From DASQDT01 sp036380435 (GTDB taxonomy: Bacteria; Acidobacteriota; Blastocatellia; Pyrinomonadales; Pyrinomonadaceae), in the NCBI GenBank assembly GCA_036380435.1, contig DASVES010000100.1, forward strand, positions 1 through 20,853: DNA of 20,853 nt. The letters are read 5' to 3'. Under the pieces are notes generated by a model. That model was not told the origin of the DNA. It worked only from the letters and a program-made list of their open reading frames with translations, and did not search any database. The translations under genes were made by a program, and so were the position numbers. Positions 1-7,846 of this stretch are shown piece after piece. Within the stretch, counting starts at the first letter, position 1, and every line of letters begins with the position of its first letter.

Positions 1-2843
1 GGCAACGGAATCTGCGCGGCGTCGGTGTAGGCCAACGGCTCGCCCGCGCTCGCCTGCGCTTCCGCTTCAAGACCCGCCGCGCGCACGAGCGCGACGGCCG
101 CCGTCAGACGCTCTAGTTGCCCCGAGGGGTTGAAGACCCCGCCGGCAGAGACGTTGGGGAAGATCGCACCGGCCGGCGCCATGTGCGCGCTCTCGACGTA
201 GCTGCGGAGCCACGGGTCGGTCACGTCCGTGAACATCGGCTGCGCCGCGACGTAGAGCGGCACGCGCGCGCCCATGAGCAGGGCCGCGGCCGCGTCGGCG
301 CGCGTGGCCGCCGCGTCGGGGCGGAAGAGGTCGCCGTCGGGCAGCATCACGAAGTGGCGGAGCGCCTGCCGGATGTCGTCGTAGGCGGCCGTGCCGGCGT
401 AAGCAGATGTGTCCGCGAGCGGCGCGTAGTCAACGCGGCCGATCTCCAGCGTGCCGCTGAAGTCCTGCAAGGTGGCGGCGAGGCCGACGGTGTGCGCGAC
501 GCGCGCGTTCCACTGTCCGGGCTGCGGCTTCGTGAGCACGGCGCGCTCGCGCTTGCCGGTGAGGCCCGGCAAGTTGATGCCGTTCGAGGACCCTCGCGTG
601 GTCTGGGCCGGGTCGTCCATGTAGAGGGCGAGGTCGTTCGCGCTCTGGAACGGCCCCCACGCGATTTGCACGGAGGCGAGGAGCGCCCCGTCAGGAATCG
701 TCAGCCCCACTTCCGTCCACTGGCCCGGCATGGCCGCGCCGGCGAACTCCTGCGGCGCGTCTTTGTAGAACGCCACCTGCCCGCGGTCGAGGCTCCCGCG
801 ATACTCGCTGATGTAGCGCGCGGGGAACGCGGCTTCGAGCACGGCCGCGTGCGTGTTGAGCATGCCGGAGCCGACCTCGTGGCTGAGGAAGGGCTGGAGC
901 GGCGTCGAGGTGCGGCGCAGGATGGCGCGCACGTCCGAGGGCCGAAGATTCGGGTTGGCCTGAAGCATGAGTGCGATGGCGCCGGCCACCTGCGGCGCGC
1001 TGAAGCTCGTGCCCGAAGCGGTGGTGTAATACTTCTGTTCGCCATTGGTGAGGCCGGTGTCGCCGACGACCCCGGCCGCACCCGTCACGTTGACGCCAGA
1101 GGCGCGCGCGCCGACGACCGCTTCGCCGGGGGCGACCACGGACGGGCGGAACATCCCGCTCGCGAACTCGCCGCGCGAGGAGAACTTCGACGGGCGTCCG
1201 CGCGCGTCCGTCGAGCCGACCGAGATGACCCACGGGGCGGCGGCGTAGGGGTTGAGCGAGCCGTGGCCGGGGCCGGTGTTGCCGGCCGAGAAGACGACGT
1301 TGACGCCCGCGTCCGTGAGCATCTTGGTGGCGACGTTGACGGGGTCGTCGAGGTCGAAGAGAGTGTTGGCGGAGAAGCTACAGTTGACGACGCGAATGCC
1401 GAGGGCCGCGCGGTTCTGGAGGATGTAGTCGAAGCCGCCGAGCACGAAGAAGAGGTTGGCTTCGCCCGCGCTCAGGCCCACGAGGCGCGCGCCCGGCGCG
1501 TAGCCGGCGTAGCGCCCGCCGGAGCGTTTGCCTTCGCCGGCGACCACGCTCGCCACGTGCGTGCCGTGCCCGTAGGCCTGATCCGTGTTCTGCAACCCTT
1601 CGAGGTTGACGGGGTAGCTGAAATCGAGCGAGGGCAGACCCTGAAGGTCGGCCAGCTTGACGTTGCGCGCCACGCGGCCGGCGAGGTCGTGGTGCGTCGC
1701 GTCGATTCCCGTGTCGATGACGGCCACGGTCACGCCAGCGCCGCTGACGGGGACGTTTGAAAAGCGTTGCGTCAGGTCGGCGTCAGCGCGCGCGCGCTTG
1801 AGGCCGGTCGTCTCGCGGCTCGTGTCGGCCGTCCACTGCAAAGTGCGGTTGCCGTAAAGCGCGCGCACCGTCGGCAGGCTGGAGACCGCGGCGAGCTGTG
1901 TGGGCGTGGCCGTGACGAGGACGACGGGCAGGACGCGGAAGCGCGTGCCGCCGGTGACGCCGATGCCGCGCAACGTGGCGAGGTCTGATTCGGTGACGGC
2001 GCTGTGGTAGATGATCGCCGCGTTGATGTGTTCGTCGTTGGTTGACTGTTCGAGGAGAGCGGCCAGTTCGGGATCAACGCTCTGAAGGCCCACGCCCGTC
2101 GCGCCGCCCACGCTCGCCATCAGGAAGCCGTCAGCGCCCGTCATCACGAGGCCCTGCACTTCACGCATGGCGACGCCGTCAGCGCCCGTCATCACGAGAC
2201 CGTCCGCCCCGGTCATCACGAGGCCGTCGCCGCTGACGCTGTAGACGCTGCCGTCGGGGCCGGTGGCCGTGACCTCCGCGGCCCTGACCAGGCGAACGGT
2301 GTCCGCGCCCGTCATCACGAGGCCGTCCGCGCCCGTCATCACCAGACCGTTCTCTTCGGCCTTGCGCAGCCCGTCCGCGCCGGTCATCACAAGGCCGTCC
2401 GCGCCCGTCATCACGAGGCCGTCGGCCTGCCTGATTCTGACGCTCACCGCTTGGTATTGCGTGCCGTCCGCGCCGGTCATCACAAGACCGTCAGCGCCGG
2501 TCATCACGAGGCCATTGAGGTGGTTGATGGAGACGCTGTCGGCGCGCTCGGCGCGGTAGGTGACGCCGTCGGCCCCGGTCATGACGAGACCGTCTTCCCA
2601 ACGCAGGGCAACCCCGCTGGTGCGCGTGACGGTGATGCCGTTGACGCCGATGAGCGATTCGTCGGCCCCGGTCATCACCAGCCCGTTGGTGTCTTCGTAC
2701 TGGATGCCGTCGGCCCCGGTCATCACGAGGCCGTCACCGCCGCGGATGATGAGGCCGGCGTAGGCGTGGCTCGCGCCGAGCACGAGGGACAGCGCGACGG
2801 CGACAGTTTTTCTGACGTTGTAAGACATTCTTCGAGACATCAT
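1..2843 (-). CDS. Secreted S8 (subtilisin) serine protease with N-terminal GLVMTGAD repeats, 3' end beyond window
   Basis: The frame runs open for 947 codons to the left window edge. Starts at 2843, 2840 and 2828 are all possible; a TAA lies three codons upstream of 2843 and no Shine-Dalgarno is clear. Numbering from 2843: residues 1-29 are a signal peptide (Arg-rich start, hydrophobic core, AYA/G cleavage). Residues 38-239 carry 12 near-identical GLVMTGAD copies. Residues about 250-340 look like an I9-type propeptide. The S8 domain shows the full triad, D377 (VIDTGID), H426 (GHGTHV) and S613 (GTSFSAP), plus oxyanion N522 (SAGN). A beta-rich region follows, then S-layer-homology-like sequence near the cut end (FTDVTDPWLRSYVESA). 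Family knowledge makes this an exported endopeptidase, probably cell-surface anchored. The substrate is unknown. It lies downstream of a large ATPase regulator on the same strand. Confidence 0.93.
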   Translation of the reverse strand, partial: MMSRRMSYNVRKTVAVALSLVLGASHAYAGLIIRGGDGLVMTGADGIQYEDTNGLVMTGADESLIGVNGITVTRTSGVALRWEDGLVMTGADGVTYRAERADSVSINHLNGLVMTGADGLVMTGADGTQYQAVSVRIRQADGLVMTGADGLVMTGADGLRKAEENGLVMTGADGLVMTGADTVRLVRAAEVTATGPDGSVYSVSGDGLVMTGADGLVMTGADGVAMREVQGLVMTGADGFLMASVGGATGVGLQSVDPELAALLEQSTNDEHINAAIIYHSAVTESDLATLRGIGVTGGTRFRVLPVVLVTATPTQLAAVSSLPTVRALYGNRTLQWTADTSRETTGLKRARADADLTQRFSNVPVSGAGVTVAVIDTGIDATHHDLAGRVARNVKLADLQGLPSLDFSYPVNLEGLQNTDQAYGHGTHVASVVAGEGKRSGGRYAGYAPGARLVGLSAGEANLFFVLGGFDYILQNRAALGIRVVNCSFSANTLFDLDDPVNVATKMLTDAGVNVVFSAGNTGPGHGSLNPYAAAPWVISVGSTDARGRPSKFSSRGEFASGMFRPSVVAPGEAVVGARASGVNVTGAAGVVGDTGLTNGEQKYYTTASGTSFSAPQVAGAIALMLQANPNLRPSDVRAILRRTSTPLQPFLSHEVGSGMLNTHAAVLEAAFPARYISEYRGSLDRGQVAFYKDAPQEFAGAAMPGQWTEVGLTIPDGALLASVQIAWGPFQSANDLALYMDDPAQTTRGSSNGINLPGLTGKRERAVLTKPQPGQWNARVAHTVGLAATLQDFSGTLEIGRVDYAPLADTSAYAGTAAYDDIRQALRHFVMLPDGDLFRPDAAATRADAAAALLMGARVPLYVAAQPMFTDVTDPWLRSYVESAHMAPAGAIFPNVSAGGVFNPSGQLERLTAAVALVRAAGLEAEAQASAGEPLAYTDAAQIPL
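2127..2732 (-). repeat. Octapeptide-period coding repeat, 12 copies of GLVMTGAD
   Basis: Twelve copies lie in one frame within the protease gene. Copies 4-5, 6-7, 8-9 and 10-11 are back-to-back; copies 1, 2, 3 and 12 are single. Several linkers are exactly eight residues and look like decayed copies (GIQYEDTN, GLRKAEEN, GVAMREVQ), and others are close to multiples of eight, so the whole 202-residue block is quasi-periodic. The codons differ between copies (ACC or ACG for Thr; GGG or GGC for Gly; GCC, GCG or GCT for Ala), while the peptide is nearly constant. I infer selection on the protein rather than recent DNA duplication. The period of eight differs from the nine-residue RTX repeat. Confidence 0.95.
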
Positions 2844-2984
2844 TCCAGATTAAGACGGACGACAGGGAGAACGGTTACTTGTAACGGGTGACTCCCAAGC
2901 GAGGCTGGCATCACGTCGTCGGGGAACGTATGGCCGAAGGCTCGGATCAGATTGTGCTCGGACGCGGCTTGAACTGCGCCGGAG

Positions 2985-2990
2985 ATTATA
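2985..2990 (-). promoter_or_regulatory. Candidate -10 box for the protease gene
   Basis: The minus strand reads TATAAT in the AT-richer gap between the regulator stop (3096) and the protease start. The region 16-18 bases upstream has no good -35 match. Transcription from here would leave a leader of about 135-150 nt. The rest of the 2844-3095 gap shows no convincing gene. Confidence 0.4.
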
Positions 2991-3074
2991 GTCTGAACCG
3001 CGCCAGAAGTCCTAATACATTCGCGCTCCATATGTGCCAAAAATCTAACTTTTCTACAAAACTTGTGACACTCC

Positions 3075-3094
3075 GACGCCTCGCGGCCGGCGTC
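3075..3094 (-). terminator. Weak hairpin just after the regulator stop codon
   Basis: On the minus strand a 6-bp GACGCC/GGCGTC stem with an 8-nt loop begins two bases after the stop at 3096. No T-run follows directly; a TTTTG tract lies about 15 nt further on. It may slow or end transcription between the regulator and the protease, but it is not a classical intrinsic terminator. Confidence 0.3.
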
Positions 3095-3095
3095 T

Positions 3096-6000
3096 TCATT
3101 TGATCAGGTCTTTGTAGGTGCGCTGCGTCTCGGCGGCCGGCTCCACGCCCAGCTCCTTGCGTAGAAGTTTCCGCAGCATCTCGTACTGCTCGCGGACGGC
3201 CACGCGGTTGCCCTGCGCCGCCTGCGAGCGCATCACCATGCAGTGAACGTCCTCGCGGAAGGGGTCTTCGCGCAGGATGTGCTGGGCCAACAGTTGCGAG
3301 CGCGGCCAGTCTTCGGCCTTCTGCGCGGCGGCGGCCAGCATCTCCAGCAGACGCAGGTATTGCTCGCGGTAGTAGGTGCGCTGCTCCTCGACCCAGTCGT
3401 CGTAGCTGCCAGAGACGAACTCGCCGCGATAGAGCTTGATGGCGCTCTCGAAGGCGCGCACCGACGTTTCCGTGTCGCGCGCGCGGCGGGCAGCCTCGCC
3501 CTCGGCCAACAGGCGGTCGAACTCCTCCGTGTCCATGAAGTAGGAGAACTCCGGGTTCAACTGGTAGTCACCGTCGCGGTAGAGCAGGAAGTTCTGCTTG
3601 AGGGGCTGGTTGCTGTTCAGTCCCTTGCGGATGTGGGAGACCGTGGGGTGGAAGTTCTTCTCGACGGCCTCGAAGTCGGCGTCGGGCCAGAAGGTGTCGA
3701 TGATGGTGTCCTTCGAGGCGCGGCGGTGGCGGCGCGAGGCGATGAAGCACAGGATGTCGCGGGCGCGCCTGGTGACCCACGCGTCGGCGGCGAGCGGGCG
3801 CGCCGGGTCGCGGAAGATTTCCACGGAGCCGAGCATGTTGATACTCAGATCGACGGCCGGCGCCGAAGGGGCGGCGACGACGGCCCGTTCCGCGCGCTGC
3901 GCCTCGGGACGGCCCGACACGGAGGCCACCTGCTCGCGCAAGTCGGCGGGCAGGAGTTCGGCCGCGTCCGGCGTCGAGAAGAGGTGCGTGTTTCGGGTCA
4001 CCTCGCGCTGGAGCCAGTACTCGTAGTCGTAGCGGGCGGCGAGGTCGAGGGCGCGGCGGAGGTGTTCGAGCATGTCGCCTTCGAGGCCGGCCGCCTGGTC
4101 GCAGGCGGCGAGGGCGAGCGCGGCCTGCGCCTCGTTGTAGTAGAGGCCCTGCTGGCGGAAGTATTCGAGCGAAGGGCGGAGGTCGGCAGCCGCCTCCTCG
4201 AAGCTCCCCTGCGCGACGAGCACGCGCCCGCGGGCGAGCATCACGCGGTGCGCGCCCATCTCGTCTTTGGCTGCGCCGCGCGCGCCGAGCAGTCGGTCGA
4301 GCAACGCGCGGGCCTCCGACAAATCGCCCGTGAGCCACGCCAGCATCGCGCGCTCTTCCAGAAGCTCGGCGGGGAAGCGCGTCCAGTCGATGCCGGCCTC
4401 TTCGTAGGCGCGCTCGGCGCGGTCGTAGTACTCGCTGGCGCGCGCCGCGTCGGCGCGCTCGCGATAGAGATTGCCGTAGGTCTCGAAAATCTGTCCGCGC
4501 AGGCCCGTGAGGTTGAACATCTGGCTGGCTTCGAGCGCGCGGTCGAGGTGCTGCTCACACTCCGTGAACTCGCCGCGGTGCCAGTAGCAGCGCGCGAGGT
4601 TTAAGTGGGCGACCGATTCCTGCGGCACGCGGCTCGTGTCGGACTCATCGCGCAGCATCCGGCGCAGCCAGCGCATGGCCTCGCTGAAGTCGCCGCGGAT
4701 GCCGGCGGGCATCCCTAAGTTGTGCGAGATCATCCGCGCGTAGTACTGGTCGCCGCGCTCCTCGGCGGACTTGAGCGCCACCCGAAATTCCCTCTCGGCC
4801 TCCGTCCACTCGCCCATCGCCACCAGACACAGGCCACGCGTGTTGCCGCACTTGGCGCGCACGCCGGAGCGTTCGTCCGTGAGCGCGACGGCGCGGTCGA
4901 GGTAGGAGAAGGCCGTCTCGAAGTCGCCGCGGCGGCGGGCGATAGTGGCGAGCGAGTGGAGCACTTCGGCCTCGCCCTCGGCGTCCTCGCGCTCGTGCAG
5001 GAGCGCCGCCGCGCGGTGGAAGATCGACTGCGCGGTGTCGTACTCGTCGCGCAGACGCGCGACCTCGGCGCGATGGGCCAGAGCGCGCGGGTATTTCTCC
5101 AGCGCGGGGGCGGGGAGCGCGTCGGCGAAGGAGGCGAGCGAGGCCAAGGCGCCGGCGGAAATCCATGCGCCGCCGTGCTCGGCGATGGTCTGTGCGGCGC
5201 GGTCGAAGTCTTCCGCCGCGAGCAGGTGGCGCATGGCCTGCTCCCACTGCCCGCGCCCGAGGAAGTGTTCGGCGCAGCGGGCGTGCTCGGCGGCGAGGCC
5301 GGCACGGCCCGCGTCGGCTCTCAGGCGGCGTTGGAGGAAGCCGCGGAAGAGCGGGTGGAGACGAAACTCCTCGCCACCGCCGTCCGAGGCCAGCGTGACG
5401 AAGACGTTGCGGCGCACGAGCGTCTGGAGTTTCTGCACGCTCTGCTCGCCGGGGTAGAGGCGCGAGATGGTCTCCGGCTCCACGCGGTCGAGGAGCGAAA
5501 CCTTCGTCAGCAACCCCTGCACGTCTTCGGACTCGTCGGCGAAGACCTCCTCGGCGAAGTAGTCGAAAATGTCGCGCTCGGACTGGCGGAGCACTTCGAC
5601 GAGGTCGAGCGAGGCGGCGGCGTCAGCGTCCGTGCCCGCGCCGCGCGCGAGCGCCTGACGCTGCGCCACCTGCCGGACGAGTTGCAGCGCCGTGATCCAG
5701 CCGTGGGTGCGCTCCCGATACTCCGAGAGTTGTTCGGGGGTCAGTTCCAGATCGAAGACCTTGCGGAACAGCTCGCGCGTCTCCTCGTCCGTGAACAGGA
5801 GTTCTTCGCGGTCGATAAAGGAGACGGCCGACTGCGTGCGACGGCGCGCGAGCGCGAGCGGCGGCAAATCGCGCGAGATGATGACGACGTGGATCAGGTC
5901 GGGCAGGTAGGTCAGCAGCCTGTCCACGATGCGATGCACGGGTGTGTCGGCCCCGAGGTGGTGGTAGTCGTCTAAGACGAGGACGAACTTCTGCTCGACG

Positions 6001-6569
6001 CGGTCGAGTATCTCGTTAAGGAGAACGTCAACGGCGCGCTCGGGCTGCTGCGCCAGCTCACGGGCTGCCTCCTTGAGGTAGGCGAAGGTTGACTCGCCGA
6101 AGCCGGGGACGATGAGCTTGATGCCGTAGGTGATGTAGCCGAGGAAGACGTAGGGGTCGGTGTCGGTGTGGTCGAGCTGATACCAGACGAACTGCTGCGC
6201 GTGCGCGCGGACGAAGTCGGCGACCAGAGTCGTCTTGCCCGAGCCGGCGTTGGCGGTGACGAGCGTGACGGGGTTGGCGAAGTTCTGCGCGAGCCGTTCG
6301 ACGAGGCGCGGGCGCGGCAGCAAGGTCGGCGCAGGGCGCGGCGGCAGAAGTTTTGTGCGGAGGAAGAACGTGGGCGCAAGCGCGGCCGCCTCGCCGGAGA
6401 TTTGCGGCAGAGGGGACGTGATGGCCTGGAACTGGTCTTGACGATGCGGCTGGTTTGCCATCGTCCTTCGGGGAAACGTTTGGGAGTCTGCGGCGCGGGC
6501 TGTGGCGGCGGCGGCGAGCGGCGGCCACTCACCCTGCGCTCCCTTCATGCTTTCGACTTGGGCGGCCAT
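3096..6569 (-). CDS. MalT-like STAND ATPase transcriptional regulator with C-terminal SARP-type winged helix and BTAD
   Basis: This 1157-aa protein has a MalT-like N-terminal region (FLRTKLLPPRP, about 69-79), Walker A ANAGSGKTT (106-114) and Walker B FVLVLDDYHHL (195-205). Helical TPR-like repeats span about 430-890, an OmpR/SARP-type winged helix about 910-1003, and a bacterial transcriptional activator domain about 1012-1155 ending GVEPAAETQ. It should be an ATP-switched transcription activator; the inducer and targets are unknown. In AfsR the SARP unit is N-terminal, whereas here it sits at the C-terminus, where MalT has its LuxR helix-turn-helix. The start is uncertain: the first 36 residues are Ala-rich, and an ATG at 6461 (MANQPHR) has a GAAGGA close upstream. 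A related ATPase gene ends 75 nt upstream, and the subtilase gene lies downstream. Confidence 0.92.
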   Translation of the reverse strand: MAAQVESMKGAQGEWPPLAAAATARAADSQTFPRRTMANQPHRQDQFQAITSPLPQISGEAAALAPTFFLRTKLLPPRPAPTLLPRPRLVERLAQNFANPVTLVTANAGSGKTTLVADFVRAHAQQFVWYQLDHTDTDPYVFLGYITYGIKLIVPGFGESTFAYLKEAARELAQQPERAVDVLLNEILDRVEQKFVLVLDDYHHLGADTPVHRIVDRLLTYLPDLIHVVIISRDLPPLALARRRTQSAVSFIDREELLFTDEETRELFRKVFDLELTPEQLSEYRERTHGWITALQLVRQVAQRQALARGAGTDADAAASLDLVEVLRQSERDIFDYFAEEVFADESEDVQGLLTKVSLLDRVEPETISRLYPGEQSVQKLQTLVRRNVFVTLASDGGGEEFRLHPLFRGFLQRRLRADAGRAGLAAEHARCAEHFLGRGQWEQAMRHLLAAEDFDRAAQTIAEHGGAWISAGALASLASFADALPAPALEKYPRALAHRAEVARLRDEYDTAQSIFHRAAALLHEREDAEGEAEVLHSLATIARRRGDFETAFSYLDRAVALTDERSGVRAKCGNTRGLCLVAMGEWTEAEREFRVALKSAEERGDQYYARMISHNLGMPAGIRGDFSEAMRWLRRMLRDESDTSRVPQESVAHLNLARCYWHRGEFTECEQHLDRALEASQMFNLTGLRGQIFETYGNLYRERADAARASEYYDRAERAYEEAGIDWTRFPAELLEERAMLAWLTGDLSEARALLDRLLGARGAAKDEMGAHRVMLARGRVLVAQGSFEEAAADLRPSLEYFRQQGLYYNEAQAALALAACDQAAGLEGDMLEHLRRALDLAARYDYEYWLQREVTRNTHLFSTPDAAELLPADLREQVASVSGRPEAQRAERAVVAAPSAPAVDLSINMLGSVEIFRDPARPLAADAWVTRRARDILCFIASRRHRRASKDTIIDTFWPDADFEAVEKNFHPTVSHIRKGLNSNQPLKQNFLLYRDGDYQLNPEFSYFMDTEEFDRLLAEGEAARRARDTETSVRAFESAIKLYRGEFVSGSYDDWVEEQRTYYREQYLRLLEMLAAAAQKAEDWPRSQLLAQHILREDPFREDVHCMVMRSQAAQGNRVAVREQYEMLRKLLRKELGVEPAAETQRTYKDLIK

Positions 6570-6644
6570 TCAATTTAATGCAAACGGCCCCGTCCGTGCG
6601 AGGTTTTTTTAGCGAGGAGTTTGGCGGCGAGCGTTACAGTCCCT

Positions 6645-7508
6645 TCAGGCTGTCCCCAAAGAGGACTTGCGTTGGAATCCTTTCACCAGTTGGAGGTTGC
6701 GCTCGCGCCGGTCGTCGTCGCGCGAGGCGGAGAGTTTCGCCGCCTCCTCGTTGACCTTCGCGGTGCGGGCGCGCATGTCGAGCGTGCAGGCGCGGCCGCG
6801 CGTCTGCTCCAGCGCCGACTGGGCCATCCAGCACGGCAGGCCGTAGCTCTCGAAGAGGTGCTCGGCCTCTTCGGGGCTGAAGGCGAGCGACGGCTCGTCG
6901 ATGACGCAGAGCGTCTGCTTCGAGCGCATGCGCCAGAGCGGCGCGGGCGGCAGGCTCCGGCCGATGAGCACGAGGTGGACTTCCGGCGGCAGCAGCGGCA
7001 ACAGCCGGCGGAAGAAGGGGACGACCCATTCGGCGTCGTAGACGAGATGCAGATCATCGACGACGACGAGCAGCGGCTCATCGCGCTCCAGCAGCTCATA
7101 GACGAAATACTCGACGAGCTGCGGCACGTCCTCCTCGCCGAAGCGCTCGCCGAGACGCGCCAGCGTCTTGCGCCCGAAGCCCGGCCGCGCGGCGGCCACG
7201 CTCGCGCAGAGGTAGCGGAAGAAGACGCGCAGCTCGGCGTCGGGCGCGTCAACCTTGTACCAGGCCGCGCGCCGCGCGCACAGGCGCGAGAAGTCGCGGG
7301 CCAGCATGGTCTTCCCCGTCCCCGTCCGCCCGATGATGATGGTCGAGTTGCAGGAGTCGAGGCTCTCTTCGAGCGTCCGATTCAGACGCGCCCGGGAGAT
7401 GCGCGGCAACTCCGACGGGGGAGTGATTTTTTCCGGCAGAATCTCCACCGGGAGTGAGTCAATGGTTCTCATGGATGAGGTGTGAACCTGTCTTGAAATT
7501 TGTAACAT
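6645..7508 (-). CDS. Stand-alone MalT-like ATPase domain protein
   Basis: This 287-aa protein (ATG 7508) is essentially only an NTPase domain. It has Walker A GRTGTGKT near residue 60, Walker B LLVVVDDLHL near 147-155 and a sensor-like LVLIGRSLPP. It resembles the N-terminal third of the next gene (WYQLD/WYKVD, FGES/FGRK, LISRDLPP/LIGRSLPP), but it lacks the TPR region and any DNA-binding domain. It ends in a charged tail. A second ATG at 7472 (MRTIDSLP) is possible; neither start has a clear Shine-Dalgarno. The 75-nt gap to the full-length regulator suggests one operon. It could be a modulator that pairs with the larger ATPase or a decayed copy; the intact Walker motifs argue against plain decay. 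Confidence 0.85.
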   Translation of the reverse strand: MLQISRQVHTSSMRTIDSLPVEILPEKITPPSELPRISRARLNRTLEESLDSCNSTIIIGRTGTGKTMLARDFSRLCARRAAWYKVDAPDAELRVFFRYLCASVAAARPGFGRKTLARLGERFGEEDVPQLVEYFVYELLERDEPLLVVVDDLHLVYDAEWVVPFFRRLLPLLPPEVHLVLIGRSLPPAPLWRMRSKQTLCVIDEPSLAFSPEEAEHLFESYGLPCWMAQSALEQTRGRACTLDMRARTAKVNEEAAKLSASRDDDRRERNLQLVKGFQRKSSLGTA

Positions 7509-7626
7509 CAACTGCTTTGTTCACTTTCTGCGCCGCGAGGTTTCGTGACAGCCCGGCGGGCATGAACTCCCCCGCCTTAGTCCATCATCAGAGTAAGACG
7601 GGCCACTTGAGGAATTCTTGAGGCGG

Positions 7627-7640
7627 CGAAAATATTTTCG
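7627..7640. promoter_or_regulatory. Perfect 14-bp palindrome CGAAAATATTTTCG
   Basis: A perfect AT-rich palindrome lies 119 bp upstream of the stand-alone ATPase gene in the 335-bp gap 7512-7846. Its half-site CGAAAA recurs as CGAAAAATTTTCG in the marR promoter (12427-12439). It looks like a dimeric-regulator operator, but no protein can be assigned from sequence alone. Apart from this and the hairpin at 7727-7811, I see nothing else firm in the gap. Confidence 0.4.
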
Positions 7641-7726
7641 GGCGTGCTGGGGAAAGGCGACTATCTGATGACACTGCGAGGATTATGGCGATGTTCGGGC
7701 GGGCGCGACGGCCGATGACGGAAGGA

Positions 7727-7811
7727 GGGGGAACACGGATGACACGGATAAGATGGATGGGGCGGATTCAATCCGTGTGAATCCGCCCCATCCGTCTTAT
7801 CCTTGTTCCCC
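7727..7811. repeat. Long imperfect palindromic (REP-like) intergenic element
   Basis: Two 25-nt arms (7746-7770 and 7778-7802) pair with a single mismatch around a 7-nt loop (ATCCGTG). An outer GGGGAACA/TGTTCCCC pair (7727-7734, 7804-7811) extends the hairpin with an asymmetric bulge. The unit is built from short CGGAT-containing words. It lies 35 bp past the prs stop codon. There is no T-run, so it reads as a dispersed palindromic element rather than an intrinsic terminator, though it could protect the 3' end of the prs mRNA. Confidence 0.75.
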
Positions 7812-7846
7812 GTCTCCGAGCGGTCGCGGAATAACATCTGTGCGGC

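Noticed and set aside
117..1760. 547-codon open frame on the plus strand opposite the protease
   Set aside because: The minus strand carries a full S8 protease with triad and signal peptide here. The plus-strand product is Arg/Val/Glu-rich with no motif, the usual mirror of GC-rich coding DNA.
2127..2732. Possible CRISPR-like array
   Set aside because: The repeats are in frame within a protein, vary at third codon positions, are often back-to-back and have linkers of irregular length.
2263..2763. Plus-strand frames with repeated SAPVITRP
   Set aside because: They are the reverse reading of the GLVMTGAD repeats; codon drift keeps the minus-strand peptide, not this one, and there is no credible start.
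2840..3040. 66-codon minus-strand frame in the gap before the protease
   Set aside because: It overlaps the promoter region, has no ribosome site and shows no recognisable sequence feature.
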